From JAHRAW01 sp028066695 (lineage in GTDB: Bacteria > Pseudomonadota > Gammaproteobacteria > Arenicellales > Poriferihabitantaceae), in the NCBI GenBank assembly GCA_963457535.1, contig OY734803.1, positions 1,488,001 to 1,552,000 of the forward strand: DNA of 64,000 nt, given 5' to 3'. This document shows, piece by piece, positions 49,362 through 57,144 of the stretch (within the stretch, counting starts at the first letter, position 1; every line of letters starts with the position of its first letter). A program made the translations under genes and the position numbers. Below the pieces are notes generated by a model. It saw only the letters and a list, made by a program, of their open reading frames with translations, was not told the origin of the DNA and did no database searches.

Positions 49362-50177
49362 TCATTTGCATTCCACCCGCCAAACCCGCCCGGCCTCCTC
49401 GCCGTCCAGGCGAACCGCGGTCAGCGCGTGCCCCCAGACGCAGCCGCTGTCCAGCCCTATCAGATTGCCGCGCAGCATGAAACCGAGCGACGACCAGTGC
49501 CCGAAAAGAATGCGCCAACCCTTGCATTTTAATTCGGGGTGTTCAAACCACGGAATCAGCCGGCGCGGCTGCCCGCCGGGCGCGCATTTGTGCGCGAAGT
49601 CCAGGCCGGCGCGGCGCGTGCAAAAACGCATGCGCGTCAGCGCGTTGGTGATAAAGCGCGCGCGTTCCCACTTGCGCATGGACGCGCTCCACCGCGCCGG
49701 GTGGCGGCCGTACATGCGCTTCAAAAACCGCCGGCAATTTTCGCCGCGCAGCAGTTGTTCAATTTCGCCGGCGTGGCGCGCGACATCCTTGCGCCGCCAG
49801 CCGGGATAAACGCCGGCATGCACCATGATGATTTTCAAGGCGCGGTCAAAATGCGCGAGCGGGCGGCGGCGCAGCCAATCAAGCAATTCGTCGCGGTCGG
49901 GCGCGCGCAAAATCGGGCGCAGCGTGTCGCCGGGTTTTTCGCGGCGCGCGCCGGCGGCCATCGCCAGCAGGTTCAGGTCGTGGTTGCCGAGTATTGCGAC
50001 CGCGCCGTCGCCGAGCCCCCTGATCATTCGCAGCGTCTCCAGCGAATGTTTGCCGCGGTTCACCAAATCGCCGCACAGCCACAGGCGGTCGCGCGGCGGC
50101 GAAAAGTCAATGCGCGCGAGCATCGTCTCCAGCGGCGCGAGGCATCCCTGCACATCGCCGACAGCGTAGGTCGCCAC
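49362..50177 (-). CDS. apaH: Symmetrical bis(5'-nucleosyl)-tetraphosphatase ApaH
   Basis: ApaH hydrolyses Ap4A to two ADP and removes Np4 caps from RNA. The 271-residue metallophosphatase has AVGDVQGCLAPLETML, LWLCGDLVNRGKHSLETL and AILGNHDLNLL, the three metal motifs, and later MVHAGVYPGW. It lies 3 nt after mlaA on the same strand. The frequent partner rsmA is not adjacent here. Confidence 0.94.
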   Translation of the reverse strand: MATYAVGDVQGCLAPLETMLARIDFSPPRDRLWLCGDLVNRGKHSLETLRMIRGLGDGAVAILGNHDLNLLAMAAGARREKPGDTLRPILRAPDRDELLDWLRRRPLAHFDRALKIIMVHAGVYPGWRRKDVARHAGEIEQLLRGENCRRFLKRMYGRHPARWSASMRKWERARFITNALTRMRFCTRRAGLDFAHKCAPGGQPRRLIPWFEHPELKCKGWRILFGHWSSLGFMLRGNLIGLDSGCVWGHALTAVRLDGEEAGRVWRVECK

Positions 50178-50180
50178 GCG

Positions 50181-51074
50181 TCAGTCGTCCAGCAATTCGT
50201 CTTTCAAAGCGTCGTCGTCATCGTCGTCATCGCCGCCGCCGCCGTTTTGGATTTCCTGAATGCGGTTTCGCATCAGGAACTCGCGCACGAACACATACTG
50301 GTCGGCCTGCAACTCCAGCACTTTGTCCAGGCGCAGGCGGTCGGCGCGGCCCACGGTGATCGTCGCCGACTGCAGCATCGCCTCGTCCTCCCAGCGCAGT
50401 CCGCAGGAGTAGATGAGATCGGGGTTGTCCTTGTAGGGTGGACTGGCGTTGATCTCGTTTTCCTTTTCGGTGTCGCAGGCGTCCAGCGCGACCACCGGGT
50501 TGGCGTCTTCGGTCGCGTCCTGAATCGCCGAGACATCCACGGCGAAACCGCCGAAGTCGCGCAGGTTGGTCGGCGGCAGGAACGGCGGCACCAGATAGGG
50601 GCCCGACGGCACGCCCCAGCGTCCCAGGGTCTGTCCGAAATCCTCGCTGTGCGGCGGCATGCCCAGTTTGGAGGCGACATCCCAGACGCCGAGCCCGCCG
50701 ATGGTGGTGTTGACCGCGAAACGGCCGGTGTCGCGCACCGCGTGAATCAACTTCAACTGCAGCACGTCGTTGACGATGGTGCCGGGCATTTCCAGGTTTT
50801 CAAACGCGTTGCCGATGCCGCGCTGCCACACCGGCGGAAACATGAACCGGTAGAGGCGCGCGCCGGGGCGCAGCAGGGTGCGGTCGATGAACTGGTTGAA
50901 ATCCCAGAACACGCGGTTGATCGGCTCCAGCGGGTCGCTGATGACGCCCTGTCTTTGCGGCGGTTTTTTGCCGGCGCAGCCGCCAAGCGCGACCGCGAAT
51001 GCGAGCAACAGGACCGCCGGCAGGCGGTTTCGGCGGGGGGGAGTTTTCATGGAAGTTTTTTTCATAGTTTTCAT
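50181..51074 (-). CDS. mlaA: Outer membrane lipid asymmetry lipoprotein MlaA (VacJ)
   Basis: MlaA removes misplaced phospholipids from the outer leaflet of the outer membrane and passes them to MlaC. The 297-residue product has a lipoprotein signal ending LGGCAG, then the VacJ domain: DPLEPINRVFWDFNQFIDRT, GRFAVNTTIGGLGVWDVA and GPYLVPPFLPPTNLRD. The C-terminus is a run of glycine and aspartate (GGGGDDDDDDD), an odd acidic tail. ATG 51074 is used; GTG 51089 and later ATGs exist. TATACT on this strand (51112-51117) is a good -10. The other mla genes are not in the window. Confidence 0.92.
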   Translation of the reverse strand: MKTMKKTSMKTPPRRNRLPAVLLLAFAVALGGCAGKKPPQRQGVISDPLEPINRVFWDFNQFIDRTLLRPGARLYRFMFPPVWQRGIGNAFENLEMPGTIVNDVLQLKLIHAVRDTGRFAVNTTIGGLGVWDVASKLGMPPHSEDFGQTLGRWGVPSGPYLVPPFLPPTNLRDFGGFAVDVSAIQDATEDANPVVALDACDTEKENEINASPPYKDNPDLIYSCGLRWEDEAMLQSATITVGRADRLRLDKVLELQADQYVFVREFLMRNRIQEIQNGGGGDDDDDDDALKDELLDD

Positions 51075-51111
51075 ACCTTTTTGGTTCACAGCGGAAAAAC
51101 CGCGGCCGAAA

Positions 51112-51117
51112 AGTATA
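51112..51117 (-). promoter_or_regulatory. Candidate -10 TATACT for mlaA-apaH
   Basis: TATACT on the minus strand lies about 37 nt before the mlaA start. The spacer to msrA (51075-51149) holds no gene. Confidence 0.4.
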
Positions 51118-51149
51118 GCAAACCGCGCCCGGGAATTCGCGCGGGGAAT

Positions 51150-51719
51150 TTAAAACCGCACGCCGGTGCCGCCGAGCCCGCAATACCCGCCCGGATGTTT
51201 CGCCAGATATTGCTGGTGCTCTTCCTCGGCGTAATAAAACTCGGGCGCCGGCGCGGTGATTTGCGTGGTGATTTCGCCGCAGCCGGCGGCGCGAAGGCGC
51301 TCCTGGTAGGCCTCGCGCGAGGCGCGCGCCTGCGCGAGATGCGCGTCGTTCGCGGCGAAAATCGCCGAGCGGTATTGCTCGCCGACATCGTTTCCCTGGC
51401 GCATTCCCTGCGTCGGGTCGTGCGACTCCCAAAACACGCGCAACAATTCCTCGTAGGAAATCGCGCGCGGATCGTGCGCGACCAGCACGGTTTCGGCGTG
51501 GCCGCTGGCGCCGCCGCAGACCTGCGCATAAGTCGCGTCGGCGACATGCCCGCCGGCGTAGCCGACCGCGGTGGTGTGCACGCCGGGCAGTTGCCAGAAA
51601 ATCCGCTCCGCCCCCCAGAAGCAACCGAGCGCAAAAAACGCGGTCTCAACTCCTTCCGGGAACGGCGGGCGGATCGGCTGCTGGTTGACGAAGTGGGCCG
51701 AGTTAGAAGGAGATGCCAT
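51150..51719 (-). CDS. msrA: Peptide methionine sulfoxide reductase MsrA
   Basis: MsrA repairs methionine-S-sulfoxide. The 189-residue protein has the active-site FFALGCFWGAERIFW, GYAGGHVADATYAQVC, the DPTQGMRQGNDVGEQYRSAI block and the resolving cysteine in GGYCGLGGTG near the end. Its start overlaps the end of the upstream membrane protein gene by 17 nt, so the two are probably co-transcribed. Confidence 0.95.
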   Translation of the reverse strand: MASPSNSAHFVNQQPIRPPFPEGVETAFFALGCFWGAERIFWQLPGVHTTAVGYAGGHVADATYAQVCGGASGHAETVLVAHDPRAISYEELLRVFWESHDPTQGMRQGNDVGEQYRSAIFAANDAHLAQARASREAYQERLRAAGCGEITTQITAPAPEFYYAEEEHQQYLAKHPGGYCGLGGTGVRF

Positions 51720-52281
51720 GCCCGTGCCCGACCATGCAGAGCAGCATCGGGATGGAAAGGAAAGTGTTGGTGCGCGAGGCGATCAGCGCGATGGTTTTCG
51801 CGCGCGCTTTCGCTTCGTCGCTGGCCGCGGTGATGCCCAGCACTTTTTTCTGGTTCGGCCAGATCAGCCCCCAGACATTCAGCAGCATGATGGTGCCGAG
51901 CCAGGCGCCGACGCCGAGAACGGTGACGCCGTTTTGGGCGAGGAAATGCAGGCCAAAACCGCCGACTTGCGGAACCGACAGCGCGGCCGCGCCGGTCAGC
52001 CAAGTCGCCAGCGCGCCCCAGCGAAACCACCACAGCGCGCGCGGCGCGACATATTTGGAAATGCCGGCCGGGCCGGGCCCGCCGGAATCGCCGGCCGCTT
52101 CGGCGAGCGCCTGCACTTGCACGAAGTTGAAGTAATACAGAAGCCCGATCCAGGTGATGCCGGCGAGGACATGCAGCCAGACGATCAGCCCCCAGGCGTT
52201 GGCGCCGGCCGCGGCGATGACGGCGCCGGCGAGGACGAAGCCGATGACCAGGACAGCGGGGAGGGATTGGAAGATTTTCAT
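51703..52281 (-). CDS. Urate-oxidase-N-terminal-type integral membrane protein
   Basis: The 192-residue protein has five or six hydrophobic helices and the family segments LIVWLHVLAGITWIGLLYYF and ISKYVAPRALWWFRWGALA, with a late NQKKVLGI and TLNTFLSIPMLL-like helix. This is the membrane domain found in front of cytochrome c in PuuD urate oxidases, here on its own. Histidines in the helices may bind heme. Function of the stand-alone form is unknown. The ATG lies 84 nt after dcd on the same strand. Confidence 0.8.
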   Translation of the reverse strand: MKIFQSLPAVLVIGFVLAGAVIAAAGANAWGLIVWLHVLAGITWIGLLYYFNFVQVQALAEAAGDSGGPGPAGISKYVAPRALWWFRWGALATWLTGAAALSVPQVGGFGLHFLAQNGVTVLGVGAWLGTIMLLNVWGLIWPNQKKVLGITAASDEAKARAKTIALIASRTNTFLSIPMLLCMVGHGHGISF

Positions 52282-52365
52282 GACGGTCTCCGGAAGTTGT
52301 GTGGCGGTTGGTTGGGAAAGGTTAAGGATACGGCGGCGGCGGACGGAATGCAAGCGGCGGGCGCG

Positions 52366-52932
52366 TCAGATTTTCGGCAGCGTTACGCCGATTTGCCCCT
52401 GGTATTTTCCGCCGCGCCCTTTGTAGGAGGTTTCGCATTCCTCGTCGGATTCAAAAAACACCACCTGCGCGATGCCTTCGTCGGCGTAAATTTTCGCCGG
52501 CAGCGAAGTGGTGTTGGAAAATTCCAAAGTGGCGTGCCCCTCCCATTCCGGCTCAAACGGAGTGACATTGACGATGATGCCGCAGCGCGCGTAGGTGCTC
52601 TTGCCGAGGCAGATGGTCAGCACATTGCGCGGAATGCGGAAATATTCCACGGTGCGCGCCAGCGCGAACGAGTTGGGCGGAATGATGCAGACATCGCCGG
52701 TGAAGTCGACGAAACTTCCCTCGTCAAATTTTTTCGGATCAATCACCGCCGAGTTGATGTTGGTGAAGATCTTGAACTCCTTGGAGCAGCGGATGTCGTA
52801 GCCGTAACTGGAGGTGCCCCACGAAATGACTTTTTCGCCGCCGTTTTTGCGCATCTGTCCCGGCTCAAACGGGTCGATCATGCCTTGGGTTTCCGCCATG
52901 CGGCGGATCCATTTGTCGGATTTTATGGACAT
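52366..52932 (-). CDS. dcd: dCTP deaminase Dcd
   Basis: Dcd makes dUTP from dCTP for thymidylate supply. The 188-residue trimeric enzyme shows SYGYDIRCSKEFKIF, FALARTVEYFRIP, CLGKSTYARCGIIVNVTPFE (with the catalytic glutamate segment) and the C-terminal KYQGQIGVTLPKI. ATG 52932 is the family start; the frame is open to 53052. TATAAT on this strand (52960-52965) lies 27 nt upstream. Confidence 0.95.
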   Translation of the reverse strand: MSIKSDKWIRRMAETQGMIDPFEPGQMRKNGGEKVISWGTSSYGYDIRCSKEFKIFTNINSAVIDPKKFDEGSFVDFTGDVCIIPPNSFALARTVEYFRIPRNVLTICLGKSTYARCGIIVNVTPFEPEWEGHATLEFSNTTSLPAKIYADEGIAQVVFFESDEECETSYKGRGGKYQGQIGVTLPKI

Positions 52933-52959
52933 GCGGGTGGGAGAAAGGATTTCGCGCGG

Positions 52960-52965
52960 ATTATA
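52960..52965 (-). promoter_or_regulatory. Candidate -10 TATAAT for dcd
   Basis: Consensus TATAAT on the minus strand, 27 nt before the dcd ATG, in the spacer opposite the strong plus-strand promoter at 53005. Confidence 0.45.
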
Positions 52966-53004
52966 GCAGGGCGGCGCGGGCGGCGGGAAAGGTGAAAATG
53001 GGGG

Positions 53005-53033
53005 TTGACATTGGGCGCGCCGGCGCTTAATAT
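53005..53033 (+). promoter_or_regulatory. Near-consensus sigma70 promoter of an orphan short transcript
   Basis: TTGACA (53005-53010), a 17-nt spacer, and TAATAT (53028-53033) form the best sigma70 promoter I found in the window. Transcription would start near 53040. No plus-strand gene lies downstream until metG; the transcript meets a terminator after about 130 nt. Confidence 0.7.
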
Positions 53034-53069
53034 CATGCAACCATGATTTCAATCATTGAGGAATTCACG

Positions 53070-53114
53070 ATGCGCATCGCCAATTTCGGGCCCGGCAGTT
53101 TGCCGATCGTTTGA
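53070..53114 (+). CDS. Candidate 14-residue leader peptide
   Basis: MRIANFGPGSLPIV is encoded from ATG 53070 with a strong ribosome site TGAGGA 7 nt upstream (53057-53062). An in-frame ATG at 53043, 9 nt after the -10 box, would extend it to 23 residues beginning MISIIEEFT. The peptide has no run of one amino acid as in classic his, trp or leu leaders. It sits between a strong promoter and an intrinsic terminator, as leader peptides of attenuators do, but no operon follows on this strand. Confidence 0.5.
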   Translation: MRIANFGPGSLPIV

Positions 53115-53132
53115 GCCGCCCGGTCACGACAC

Positions 53133-53170
53133 AAAAGCCCTTGCCGTCGAATCCCGGCGCAAGGGCTTTT
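53133..53170. terminator. Strong intrinsic terminator, probably bidirectional
   Basis: AAAAGCCCTTGC (53133-53144) pairs perfectly with GCAAGGGCTTTT (53159-53170); the loop is 14 nt. TTTTATTTT follows on the plus strand and the A-run serves the minus strand. It ends the short plus-strand transcript and probably also the minus-strand gene at 53184. Confidence 0.85.
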
Positions 53171-53183
53171 ATTTTGGCGAAAG

Positions 53184-53672
53184 TCATGACTTCATCCGCT
53201 CCAGAAATTTTTCGGCGGCGCGCGCGTATTCGCGGGTTTGCCCGCAGACAGCCGCGAAAATATCCAGCAGGCGCAATTGCTGGTCCGTGGAAAATGCGCC
53301 GGCTGCGGCCAAATCAAAACTTTCGGCCACGCCATGCATCGCGGATTGTGCATGAAAATAGTCGGAGATGATTTTCTCCTGATCCGGATTGAGCCATTCC
53401 ATTAATTCAATGACATGGTCATAAGTGAGATCGTCGGTATTTGAGCGCGCGATATGCATCTTGTAGGATTTGTCGGCGCGAATTTTTTCACGCGCGGTTT
53501 CAATTTGTTGGTCCATGTCCTGCAGGCGCTCGACCGCGAGTTTCACATGGTAATACGCCGCGTTGACCAGTTTTTTGCGTTTCGTGCGGTGCGGCTGCCA
53601 TACGCTGTAAATGCTCAGGCAAAGCGCCAGTATGGAAATAAGTACCGCGAAAATTTCGTGCATGCGCGTCAA
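53184..53672 (-). CDS. Small membrane-anchored helical protein of unknown function, accessory
   Basis: The 162-residue protein has one N-terminal membrane helix (IFAVLISILALCLSIYSVW), a basic KRKK stop-transfer, and a mostly helical cytoplasmic part (LAVERLQDMDQQIETAREKI, possibly a short coiled coil). ATG 53663 (MHEIFAV) is an alternative start. The gene has lower GC than its neighbours and no recognised domain. It resembles in layout, not in sequence, the accessory membrane protein at 42342. It ends next to the strong terminator at 53133-53170. Confidence 0.6.
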   Translation of the reverse strand: MTRMHEIFAVLISILALCLSIYSVWQPHRTKRKKLVNAAYYHVKLAVERLQDMDQQIETAREKIRADKSYKMHIARSNTDDLTYDHVIELMEWLNPDQEKIISDYFHAQSAMHGVAESFDLAAAGAFSTDQQLRLLDIFAAVCGQTREYARAAEKFLERMKS

Positions 53673-53695
53673 ACGGCGGCCGCCGTTTCCGTTGA

Positions 53696-54769
53696 TTAAT
53701 TCTGCTTGACCACGATGTTCGGAAACTTCGCGCTGAAATCTTTTTTGCGCAGCGCCAAAAGCGCGGCGGTGCGGCGCGCGATGGATTTGTAGGCGCGCGC
53801 GACCGCGCCGTCCGGGTCGGCGACCACGCTCGGGCGGCCGCCGTCGGCGTTCTCGCGAATCGCGCGCTCCAGCGGAACGCCGCCGAGAAATTCGGCGCCG
53901 TATTGTTTTGCCATGGCCGCGCCGCCGCCGGTGCCGAACACCGCGTCTTCGTGGCCGCAGGACGGGCAGACATAGGCGCTCATGTTTTCCACCACGCCGA
54001 GCACCGGAATTTCCACCTTCTCAAACATTTTGTAGGCCTTGCGCGCGTCCAGCAGCGCGATGTCCTGCGGCGTGGTCACGATGACCGCGCCCGACACCGG
54101 AACTTTTTGCGCGAGCGTGAGTTGCGTGTCGCCGGTGCCCGGCGGCATGTCCACCACCAAGTAATCCAGGTCGTCCCACTTCGTGTCCTTCAGCAACTGC
54201 TCAAGCGCCTGCGTCACCATCGGCCCGCGCCAAATCATCGGCGATTCCTCGTCCACCAAAAATCCGATGGACATTGCCTGCACATGATAGGAGTTCATCG
54301 GCTCGAGCGACTTGCCGTCCTTTGATTCCGGCTTGCCGCTGATGCCGAGCATGCGCGGCTGGCTCGGCCCGTAAATGTCGGCGTCCAAAATGCCGGCGCG
54401 CGCGCCCTCGGCCGAAAGCGCCAGCGCGAGGTTGACCGACAGCGTGGATTTGCCGACGCCGCCCTTGCCCGAGGCGACCGCGAGAATGTTTTTCACGCCC
54501 GGCAGCGGTTTGATGCCTTCCTGCACTTCGTGCGAGGCGGTGTCGGATTTGACCGAGACTTCCGCCTCGCCGACCGCGTCGCGCACCATTGCTGCGAGTT
54601 CGGCCTCCCAACTTTTTGCCGGATAGCCGAGCACGATTTCAATGCGCGCGCCGCCGTCGCCGGTGTGAATGTCCTTGACCGCGCGCGAGGCCAGCAAATC
54701 CTTGCCGGTGTGGGGGTCAATGACGCCTTTGAGTTTTTGCTCTATGGCGTCGCGGGTGAGGGCGGTCAT
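53696..54769 (-). CDS. apbC: Iron-sulfur cluster carrier ATPase ApbC/Mrp
   Basis: Mrp/ApbC-type P-loop NTPases carry Fe-S clusters to target proteins. The 357-residue protein has an N-terminal MIP18-like domain (TRDAIEQKLKGVIDPHTG), the deviant Walker A VASGKGGVGKSTLSVNLALA (near 98), DADIYGPSQPRMLGI, DMPPGTGDTQLTL, and the cluster-binding CxxC in YVCPSCGHE. It is divergent from metG, a common pairing in gammaproteobacteria. Confidence 0.95.
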   Translation of the reverse strand: MTALTRDAIEQKLKGVIDPHTGKDLLASRAVKDIHTGDGGARIEIVLGYPAKSWEAELAAMVRDAVGEAEVSVKSDTASHEVQEGIKPLPGVKNILAVASGKGGVGKSTLSVNLALALSAEGARAGILDADIYGPSQPRMLGISGKPESKDGKSLEPMNSYHVQAMSIGFLVDEESPMIWRGPMVTQALEQLLKDTKWDDLDYLVVDMPPGTGDTQLTLAQKVPVSGAVIVTTPQDIALLDARKAYKMFEKVEIPVLGVVENMSAYVCPSCGHEDAVFGTGGGAAMAKQYGAEFLGGVPLERAIRENADGGRPSVVADPDGAVARAYKSIARRTAALLALRKKDFSAKFPNIVVKQN

Positions 54770-54813
54770 GACGGGGCGGGGGCGGGGCGGGGCATAAAAG
54801 ACGGCTATGCGGC

Positions 54814-54819
54814 TATAAT
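54814..54819 (+). promoter_or_regulatory. Candidate -10 TATAAT for metG
   Basis: Consensus TATAAT lies 32 nt before the metG ATG in the 82-nt divergent spacer with apbC. No clear -35 hexamer. Confidence 0.45.
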
Positions 54820-54851
54820 AACACGGCGCGGCTCCCCCGCGCGCCGCAAAA

Positions 54852-56888
54852 ATGACCGCCCCGCGAAAAACTCCGCCAAGAAAAATCTTGGTGACCAGCG
54901 CCCTGCCTTACGCCAACGGACCGATTCATATCGGCCATTTGGTGGAATACATCCAGACCGACATCTGGGCGCGCTTCCAGCGGCTGTGCGGCAACATCTG
55001 CCATTATGTCTGCGCCGACGACGCGCACGGCACGCCGATCATGCTGAAAGCCGAGGCCGACGGCGTTTCCGCCGAGGAATTGATTGAACGCGTCGGCGCC
55101 GAACACCGCCGCGATTTTCAAAATTTTCTGATCGCGTTTGACAACTATTACAGCACGCATTCCCCGGAGAACCGGCATTTTTCCGAGTTGATTTACGCGC
55201 GCCTGCGCGACCGCGGGCACATCGCGCGGCGCACCATCACGCAATTGTTTGATCCGCAAAAGCGGATGTTTTTGCCCGACCGGTTTGTGCGCGGAACCTG
55301 CCCGGCCTGCAACTCGCCCGAGCAATACGGCGACAACTGCGAAGTGTGCGGCGTAACCTATTCGCCGGCGGATTTGATTGATCCGGTCTCGGTGCTGTCG
55401 GGGGCGCGCCCGGAGCAGCGCGAATCCGAGCAGTTGTTTTTTAAACTCGCCGACTTCCGCGAGTTTCTCGCCAACTGGCTGGCCGAGGGGCGCACCCAGC
55501 GCGAAGTCGCCAACAAACAGAAGGAGTTGTTTTCCGAGGAACTTTTTGAATGGGACATCTCGCGCAACGAGCCGTATTGGGGCTTTGAAATTCCCGGCGA
55601 GCCGGGCAAATATTTTTATGTGTGGATGGACGCGCCGGTCGGCTACCTCGCCAGTTTCAAAAACTACTGCGAGCGCGAAGGCGTGGACTTTGACGAATAC
55701 CTGCGCCCCGATTCGGACTGCGAGATGGTGCATTTCATCGGCAAGGACATCGCGCGTTTTCACACGCTGTTTTGGCCGGCGCAACTGCATGGCGGCGGGT
55801 TTCGCCCGCCGAGCGCGGTTTGGTGCCACGGCTTTCTCAGCGTCGGCGGGCGCAAGATGTCCAAGCGGCACGGCACCTTCATCACCGCCGAAACCTATTT
55901 TCGCCATCTCAACCCGGAATTCCTGCGCTACTATTTCGCCGGCAAACTGGACGACGGAATTGACGACCTGGACCTGAGTTTTGACGACTTCAAAGCGCGC
56001 GTCAATTCCGACCTGGTCGGCAAACTGGTCAACCTCGCCAGCCGCTGCGCGAGTTTCATTGAAAAACAATTCGGCGGAAAATTGTGCGGCGAATTGCCCG
56101 CGCCGGAATTGTTCGCGCAATTCGCCGAGGCCGGCGATGAACTCGCGCGCGACTACGAAAACCGCCGCTACGCAAAAGCGGTGCGCGCGATCATGGCGCT
56201 CGCCGACCGCGCCAATGAATACATCGCCGCCGAGCGTCCGTGGGAACTGGTGAAATCCGACGAAAAAAAATCGCGCGCGCATGCGGTTTGCACGCAGGGC
56301 GTAAATCTGTTTCGGCAACTGGTGATTTATCTCAAGCCGGTTTTGCCGGCGACCGCCGAGCGCGCCGAGGCGTTTCTCAATTTGCCGCCGCAAAAGTGGG
56401 AGGATGCGCGCGCGCCGCTTCTCGGGCATGCTATTAATGAATACACGCCGCTTTTGACGCGGGTGGAAGACCGGCACATTCACGCGATGATAGAAGAGAG
56501 CAAATCGGGGCACGACGAAGGCGGAACTTCCGCGGACACTTCCGCGCCCGCGGACGCGCCCGCGACCATTCAAATCGCCGATTTTGACAAGGTGGATTTG
56601 CGCGTCGCCAAAATCACCGCGGCCGACTATGTGGAAGGCGCGGACAAATTGCTGCGCCTGGACTTGGACCTCGGCGGCGAAAAGCGGACGGTTTTCGCCG
56701 GCATAAAATCCGCTTATGATCCGAAAACCCTGCCGGGCCGGCATGTCGTGGTGGTCGCCAATCTGGCCGCGCGAAAAATGAAATTCGGCGTTTCCGAGGG
56801 AATGGTGCTGGCCGCCGGTCCCGGCGGCGAGGAGATTTTCCTGCTGAGCCCCGACCAGGGCGCGACTCCCGGCATGCGAGTGCGTTGA
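54852..56888 (+). CDS. metG: Methionyl-tRNA synthetase
   Basis: MetG charges tRNA-Met. The 678-residue protein has the HIGH motif in YANGPIHIGHLVEY (near 20), a zinc knuckle CPACNSPEQYGDNCEVCG (near 153), and KMSKRHGTF in place of KMSKS (near 336), then the helical anticodon domain. The C-terminal tRNA-binding OB domain begins near residue 575 (IADFDKVDLRVAKI), joined by a polar linker. The order and length match the E. coli-type dimeric enzyme. Confidence 0.96.
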   Translation: MTAPRKTPPRKILVTSALPYANGPIHIGHLVEYIQTDIWARFQRLCGNICHYVCADDAHGTPIMLKAEADGVSAEELIERVGAEHRRDFQNFLIAFDNYYSTHSPENRHFSELIYARLRDRGHIARRTITQLFDPQKRMFLPDRFVRGTCPACNSPEQYGDNCEVCGVTYSPADLIDPVSVLSGARPEQRESEQLFFKLADFREFLANWLAEGRTQREVANKQKELFSEELFEWDISRNEPYWGFEIPGEPGKYFYVWMDAPVGYLASFKNYCEREGVDFDEYLRPDSDCEMVHFIGKDIARFHTLFWPAQLHGGGFRPPSAVWCHGFLSVGGRKMSKRHGTFITAETYFRHLNPEFLRYYFAGKLDDGIDDLDLSFDDFKARVNSDLVGKLVNLASRCASFIEKQFGGKLCGELPAPELFAQFAEAGDELARDYENRRYAKAVRAIMALADRANEYIAAERPWELVKSDEKKSRAHAVCTQGVNLFRQLVIYLKPVLPATAERAEAFLNLPPQKWEDARAPLLGHAINEYTPLLTRVEDRHIHAMIEESKSGHDEGGTSADTSAPADAPATIQIADFDKVDLRVAKITAADYVEGADKLLRLDLDLGGEKRTVFAGIKSAYDPKTLPGRHVVVVANLAARKMKFGVSEGMVLAAGPGGEEIFLLSPDQGATPGMRVR

Positions 56889-56927
56889 TTCGCGGGCGCG
56901 CGCCCCGCCAAATCCGCCGAAAAATCG

Positions 56928-57000
56928 CCGCGGAAAACCCGTCCTCAAAATCGCCCCGGACCGGAAAAATCCCCGCGGAAAATCCCCCTCAAAATCCCCC
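56928..57000 (+). repeat. Imperfect tandem of CCGCGGAAAA-containing units after metG
   Basis: Two units, 56928-56957 and 56973-57000, both begin CCGCGGAAAA and continue with C-rich and CTCAAAATC segments. They lie in the gene-free 256-nt stretch between metG and potF, which is mostly alternating AAAA and CCCC runs. The same decamer occurs at other gene ends in the window. Confidence 0.6.
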
Positions 57001-57045
57001 GAAAAAATTTCCCCGCGGTCGCCGGAAATTCCCCCGCCGGAGGGC

Positions 57046-57051
57046 TATACT
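57046..57051 (+). promoter_or_regulatory. Candidate -10 TATACT for the polyamine transporter operon
   Basis: GGGCTATACTGG lies 93 nt before the potF-type ATG and just before the hairpin at 57063. The -35 region is not convincing. Confidence 0.35.
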
Positions 57052-57062
57052 GGACCGACTGC

Positions 57063-57090
57063 AATGCCTCGCGGCGCGCCGCGGGGCATT
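57063..57090 (+). promoter_or_regulatory. Long hairpin in the leader of the polyamine transporter operon
   Basis: AATGCCTCGCGGC (57063-57075) pairs with GCCGCGGGGCATT (57078-57090) with one wobble. There is no T-run directly after, so it is probably a 5' mRNA stabiliser or a regulatory fold, not a terminator. It starts about 12 nt after the candidate -10 box. Confidence 0.5.
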
Positions 57091-57144
57091 TGCGCCTTAA
57101 CCCAAGCAACTTTTTTTCAACATCATTTTGTGAGGAACCGAATC

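Noticed and set aside
53043..53114. PQQ-type or other ribosomal peptide precursor at the orphan leader
   Set aside because: The 23-residue frame lacks the Glu/Tyr pattern of PqqA, and no radical-SAM or other modifying enzyme gene is nearby.
54813..56948. 711-residue minus-strand frame opposite metG
   Set aside because: Fully antisense to metG; no start context or domain.
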